This document shows, piece by piece, positions 59,530 through 64,000 of a DNA stretch of 64,000 bases. Position 1 is the first letter of the stretch; every line of letters starts with the position of its first letter. The stretch is from Bradyrhizobium sp. C9 (GTDB lineage Bacteria > Pseudomonadota > Alphaproteobacteria > Rhizobiales > Xanthobacteraceae): contig NZ_NWTG01000008.1 of the NCBI RefSeq assembly GCF_002532045.1, positions 62,001 to 126,000 on the forward strand, in the 5' to 3' direction. The notes under the pieces were generated by a model. The model was not told the DNA's origin. It made no database searches and was given only the letters and a program-made list of their open reading frames with translations. The translations under genes were made by a program, and so were the position numbers.

Positions 59530-60021
59530 ATGGCTGACGCGCGGCGCGCACCCCTGAAGGACCAGACCGACATCACCGGCGCACGCGTGCTGATCGTCGA
59601 GGCCCGGTTTTATGACGACATCCAGGATGCGTTGCTGGAAGGCGCGCTCGCCGAGCTGAAGGCGGCCGGCGCCAGCCACGACGTGATCACGGTGCCGGGC
59701 GCGCTGGAGATTCCGGCCGCGATCGCGATCGCGATCGATGCCGCGGCAGCGAACGGCAAGCCCTATGATGCGGCGATCGCGCTCGGCTGCGTGGTGCGCG
59801 GCGACACCATCCATTTCGAGATCGTCTCGCAGGAATCCTCGCGCGGATTGATGGATCTGGCCGTGAGCCGGAAATTCCCGCTCGGCAACGGCATCCTCAC
59901 CGTCAACACCGAGGCGCAGGCCTGGGCGCGGGCGCGCGCCAGCGAACTCAACAAGGGCGGCGACGCCGCACGCGCGGCGATCGCGATGCTGCGGATCAAA
60001 CGCCGCCTGGCAAAGGCCTGA
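59530..60021 (+). CDS. ribH: 6,7-dimethyl-8-ribityllumazine synthase
   Basis: 163 residues. VPGALEIPAAIAIA and ALGCVVRGDTIHFE with the conserved His, and FPLGNGILTVNTEAQA, are diagnostic. It makes lumazine from the pyrimidine product of RibD and a 4-carbon sugar phosphate. A 213-bp gap separates it from ribE; no FMN riboswitch is recognisable there. nusB begins 2 bp after the stop. Confidence 0.96.
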   Translation: MADARRAPLKDQTDITGARVLIVEARFYDDIQDALLEGALAELKAAGASHDVITVPGALEIPAAIAIAIDAAAANGKPYDAAIALGCVVRGDTIHFEIVSQESSRGLMDLAVSRKFPLGNGILTVNTEAQAWARARASELNKGGDAARAAIAMLRIKRRLAKA

Positions 60022-60023
60022 CC

Positions 60024-60518
60024 ATGGCTGACAACAAGAAGCCCGCGAAAGCCCCCGACAGGAAAGCCAACCGGCGCGGCGCAGCACGCCTCGCTGCCGT
60101 GCAGGCGCTGTACCAGATGGACATTGGCGGCGCGGGTATCAACGACATCTTCGCCGAGTTCGAGAGCCATTGGCTCGGCAACGAGGTCGAAGGCGAGAAA
60201 TACCTGCCGGCGGAAGCGGCCTTCTTCCGCGACGTCGTGTCCGGCGTGGTGCGCGACCAGGCCAAGCTCGATCCGCTGATCGACGAGGCGCTGTCGAAGG
60301 GCTGGCCGCTGAAGCGGATCGACGCGATCCTGCGCGCGGTGCTGCGGGCAGGGTCCTACGAGCTCGAGCATCGCCGGGACGTGCCGGGCCGCGTCGTGGT
60401 TTCAGAGTATGTCGACGTCGCGCACGCCTTTGTCGAGAAGGACGAGACCGGCATGGTCAACGCGGTGCTCGACCAGATCGCACGCCAGTTCCGCGGCGAC
60501 GAGTTTGTGCGGAGCTGA
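60024..60518 (+). CDS. nusB: transcription antitermination factor NusB
   Basis: 164 residues with a basic N-terminal extension (NKKPAKAPDRKANRRG), then ARLAAVQALYQMDIGG and the C-terminal VVSEYVDVAHAFVEKDETGMVNAVLD signature (in parts VVSEYVDVAHAFVEKDE and VNAVLDQIA). It binds boxA RNA with NusE in rRNA antitermination. 2 bp after ribH. Confidence 0.96.
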   Translation: MADNKKPAKAPDRKANRRGAARLAAVQALYQMDIGGAGINDIFAEFESHWLGNEVEGEKYLPAEAAFFRDVVSGVVRDQAKLDPLIDEALSKGWPLKRIDAILRAVLRAGSYELEHRRDVPGRVVVSEYVDVAHAFVEKDETGMVNAVLDQIARQFRGDEFVRS

Positions 60519-60533
60519 ACCACATATTCCGCG

Positions 60534-60634
60534 GTCATCACCCGCGCATGCGGGTGATCCAGTACGCCGCGGCGGTTATTGGCAACAACAGCTGCCGCGG
60601 CGTACTGGATCGCCCGGTCAAGCCGGGCGATGAC
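60534..60634. repeat. dispersed palindromic repeat, copy B
   Basis: Arms GATCCAGTACGCCGCGGC (60556-60573) and GCCGCGGCGTACTGGATC (60594-60611) are exact inverted complements, with further GTCATCACCCG/CGGGCGATGAC outside. Copy A is at 44981-45099. Confidence 0.85.
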
Positions 60635-60656
60635 AGCTGAGGGGAACGCGCGCGAC

Positions 60657-61658
60657 ATGACAGAGCGTCACGGCAATCCCTCCGGCGAAGACTCCCTGAT
60701 CGCGCGCTACTTCAAGCCGCTGGCGACCGACCCGGGCGCGTTCGGGCTCGACGACGACGCGGCCGCGCTGCGGGCGGCCGGCGAGGACATCGTCGTCACC
60801 ACGGATGCGATCGTCGAGGGTGTGCATTTCCTCCCCGATGATCCGCCCGACACGCTGGCGCGCAAGGCGCTGCGGGTGAACCTGTCCGACATCGCGGCCA
60901 AGGGGGCTGAGCCGGCCGGTTTCGTGCTGACTCTGGCGCTGCGCGGCGCCGAGGAGGCCTGGCTCAAGCCGTTTGCCCGGGCGCTCGGCGAGGACGCCAG
61001 CCAATACGGTTGCCCGCTGCTCGGCGGCGACACGGTCTCGACGCCGGGCCCGCTGATGATCTCGATCTCCGCGTTCGGGCGGCTGCCTCAGGGCAAGATG
61101 GTGCACCGCGCAGGCGCAAGGGCCGGCGACCGCGTGTTCGTGACCGGCACGATCGGCGATGCCGCGCTCGGCCTCGATGTGCTGCGGGGCGGTCCGGTCG
61201 CGGCAGCACTGGGGGACGATGCCGCCGGCCGCGATTTCCTTGCCGCCCGCTATCGTGTGCCGCAGCCGCGCAACGCACTTGCCAACGCCGTCCGAAGCCA
61301 CGCCAGCGCAGCGATGGACGTGTCCGACGGCCTCGCCGGCGATCTGGCCAAGCTTTGTGCAGCCAGCGGTGTGACGGCCGTGATCAACGTGCCGAGCATC
61401 CCGTTGTCGCCCGCAGCCGCAGGGCTGCTCGCGCGCAAAGCGATCGGTATCGAGACCCTGGTTGCCGGCGGCGATGATTACGAACTGTTGTGCGCGGTCC
61501 CGGGCGATCGCGCGGACGCCTTTGTGCGGGAGGCACGGCAGGCCAAGGTCGCGGTGACTGCGATCGGTGGCCTCATTGCAGGCTTGTCGCCGCCGAGCTT
61601 TCTCGACGGACAGGGCAGGGAACTGGCGCTGAAGCGCCTGTCCTACAGCCATTTCTAG
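60657..61658 (+). CDS. thiL: thiamine-monophosphate kinase
   Basis: 333 residues from ATG 60657 (GAGGGG upstream). GEDSLIARYFKPLA, FGLDDDAAAL, TTDAIVEGVHF, LSDIAAKGAEP and AMDVSDGLAGDLAKL are the AIR-synthase-fold ATP/Mg sites of ThiL. It phosphorylates thiamine monophosphate to the active pyrophosphate. Earlier in-frame ATGs lie inside the repeat and are unlikely. Confidence 0.95.
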   Translation: MTERHGNPSGEDSLIARYFKPLATDPGAFGLDDDAAALRAAGEDIVVTTDAIVEGVHFLPDDPPDTLARKALRVNLSDIAAKGAEPAGFVLTLALRGAEEAWLKPFARALGEDASQYGCPLLGGDTVSTPGPLMISISAFGRLPQGKMVHRAGARAGDRVFVTGTIGDAALGLDVLRGGPVAAALGDDAAGRDFLAARYRVPQPRNALANAVRSHASAAMDVSDGLAGDLAKLCAASGVTAVINVPSIPLSPAAAGLLARKAIGIETLVAGGDDYELLCAVPGDRADAFVREARQAKVAVTAIGGLIAGLSPPSFLDGQGRELALKRLSYSHF

Positions 61659-61880
61659 AACGTCCGGCCGAAACGCGCCGACTTTCCCTCTAAATTGCTG
61701 CCGATATCGGCGTTTTCGGCCGTAGGTGGCGTTGCGCAGCGGTAACGATTTTGGCAAGGTCGCGCCCGATTTGAGGCAATCTGTTTTGGGGAGGATTGTC
61801 CTCGGAAAAAAAGCGCCTGCCGCCCCCTAGCGGCACAAAGAAGGCGCGGGGGTTACATCAAGGATCTGAGGCAACATTCA

Positions 61881-64000
<2,120 letters not shown>

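Overview
The window looks like chromosomal core sequence of a Bradyrhizobium or close relative (Nitrobacteraceae, Alphaproteobacteria). The reasons are the high GC content, the gene order (dapA-mscL-smpB; rpoZ-rsh-pdxJ-acpS-lepB-rnc-era-recO-parC; glyA-nrdR-ribD-ribE-ribH-nusB-thiL-hppA), a Mg-type HemB with the aspartate-rich metal site described for B. japonicum, a Mur-like box before mntH, an LdtR-type MarR regulator, and several palindromic intergenic repeats of the kind common in Bradyrhizobium genomes. I see no prophage, integrase, intact insertion sequence or CRISPR array.

Layout. 1-5.1 kb: regulator/transporter accessory genes (PaaI thioesterase-MFS-AraC operon divergent from a LysR gene with two identical operator-like palindromes; an AraC gene divergent from an EamA exporter). 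5.4-9.5 kb: poorly characterised envelope and secreted proteins, including a membrane-anchored beta-propeller-like protein with an 11-heptad coiled coil, then tRNA-Ser(GCT). 10-16.8 kb: lytic transglycosylase, dapA, mscL, smpB, peroxiredoxin, uracil-DNA glycosylase and a NYN protein. 17-28 kb: housekeeping run rpoZ, rsh, pdxJ, acpS, lepB, rnc, era, recO, parC, with many overlapping start/stop codons. 28-34.5 kb: CDF metal exporter, periplasmic metallo-beta-lactamase-fold protein, MmyB-like regulator, EamA exporter, class III adenylate cyclase, MFS exporter. 34.6-38.2 kb: a three-gene coupled operon, PspA-family protein, YqiJ-like OB-fold membrane protein and YqiK-type flotillin. 38.3-44.9 kb: mntH, bpt, an RDD protein, hemB, ldtR and small conserved proteins. 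45-46.4 kb: repeat-rich and gene-poor, with one 36-residue membrane protein. 46.4-49.4 kb: tctCBA tricarboxylate transporter. 49.5-55.1 kb: two convergent TonB-dependent receptors. 55.7-64 kb: one-carbon/riboflavin/thiamine cluster ending in the H+-pyrophosphatase gene, whose stop codon is cut by the window edge.

Most unusual item: the PspA gene (37089-38219, minus). Its first ~160 codons resemble, on inspection, the N-terminal non-catalytic part of IS200/IS605-type TnpB proteins, with no RuvC nuclease part, fused in frame to a full PspA. A strong internal ribosome-binding site precedes an in-frame ATG exactly where PspA begins, so the gene may make both a fusion and a free PspA. A 25-bp inverted repeat lies at its 5' end. 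This suggests a domesticated TnpB domain in a PspA/flotillin membrane-stress system, which needs a profile search to confirm.
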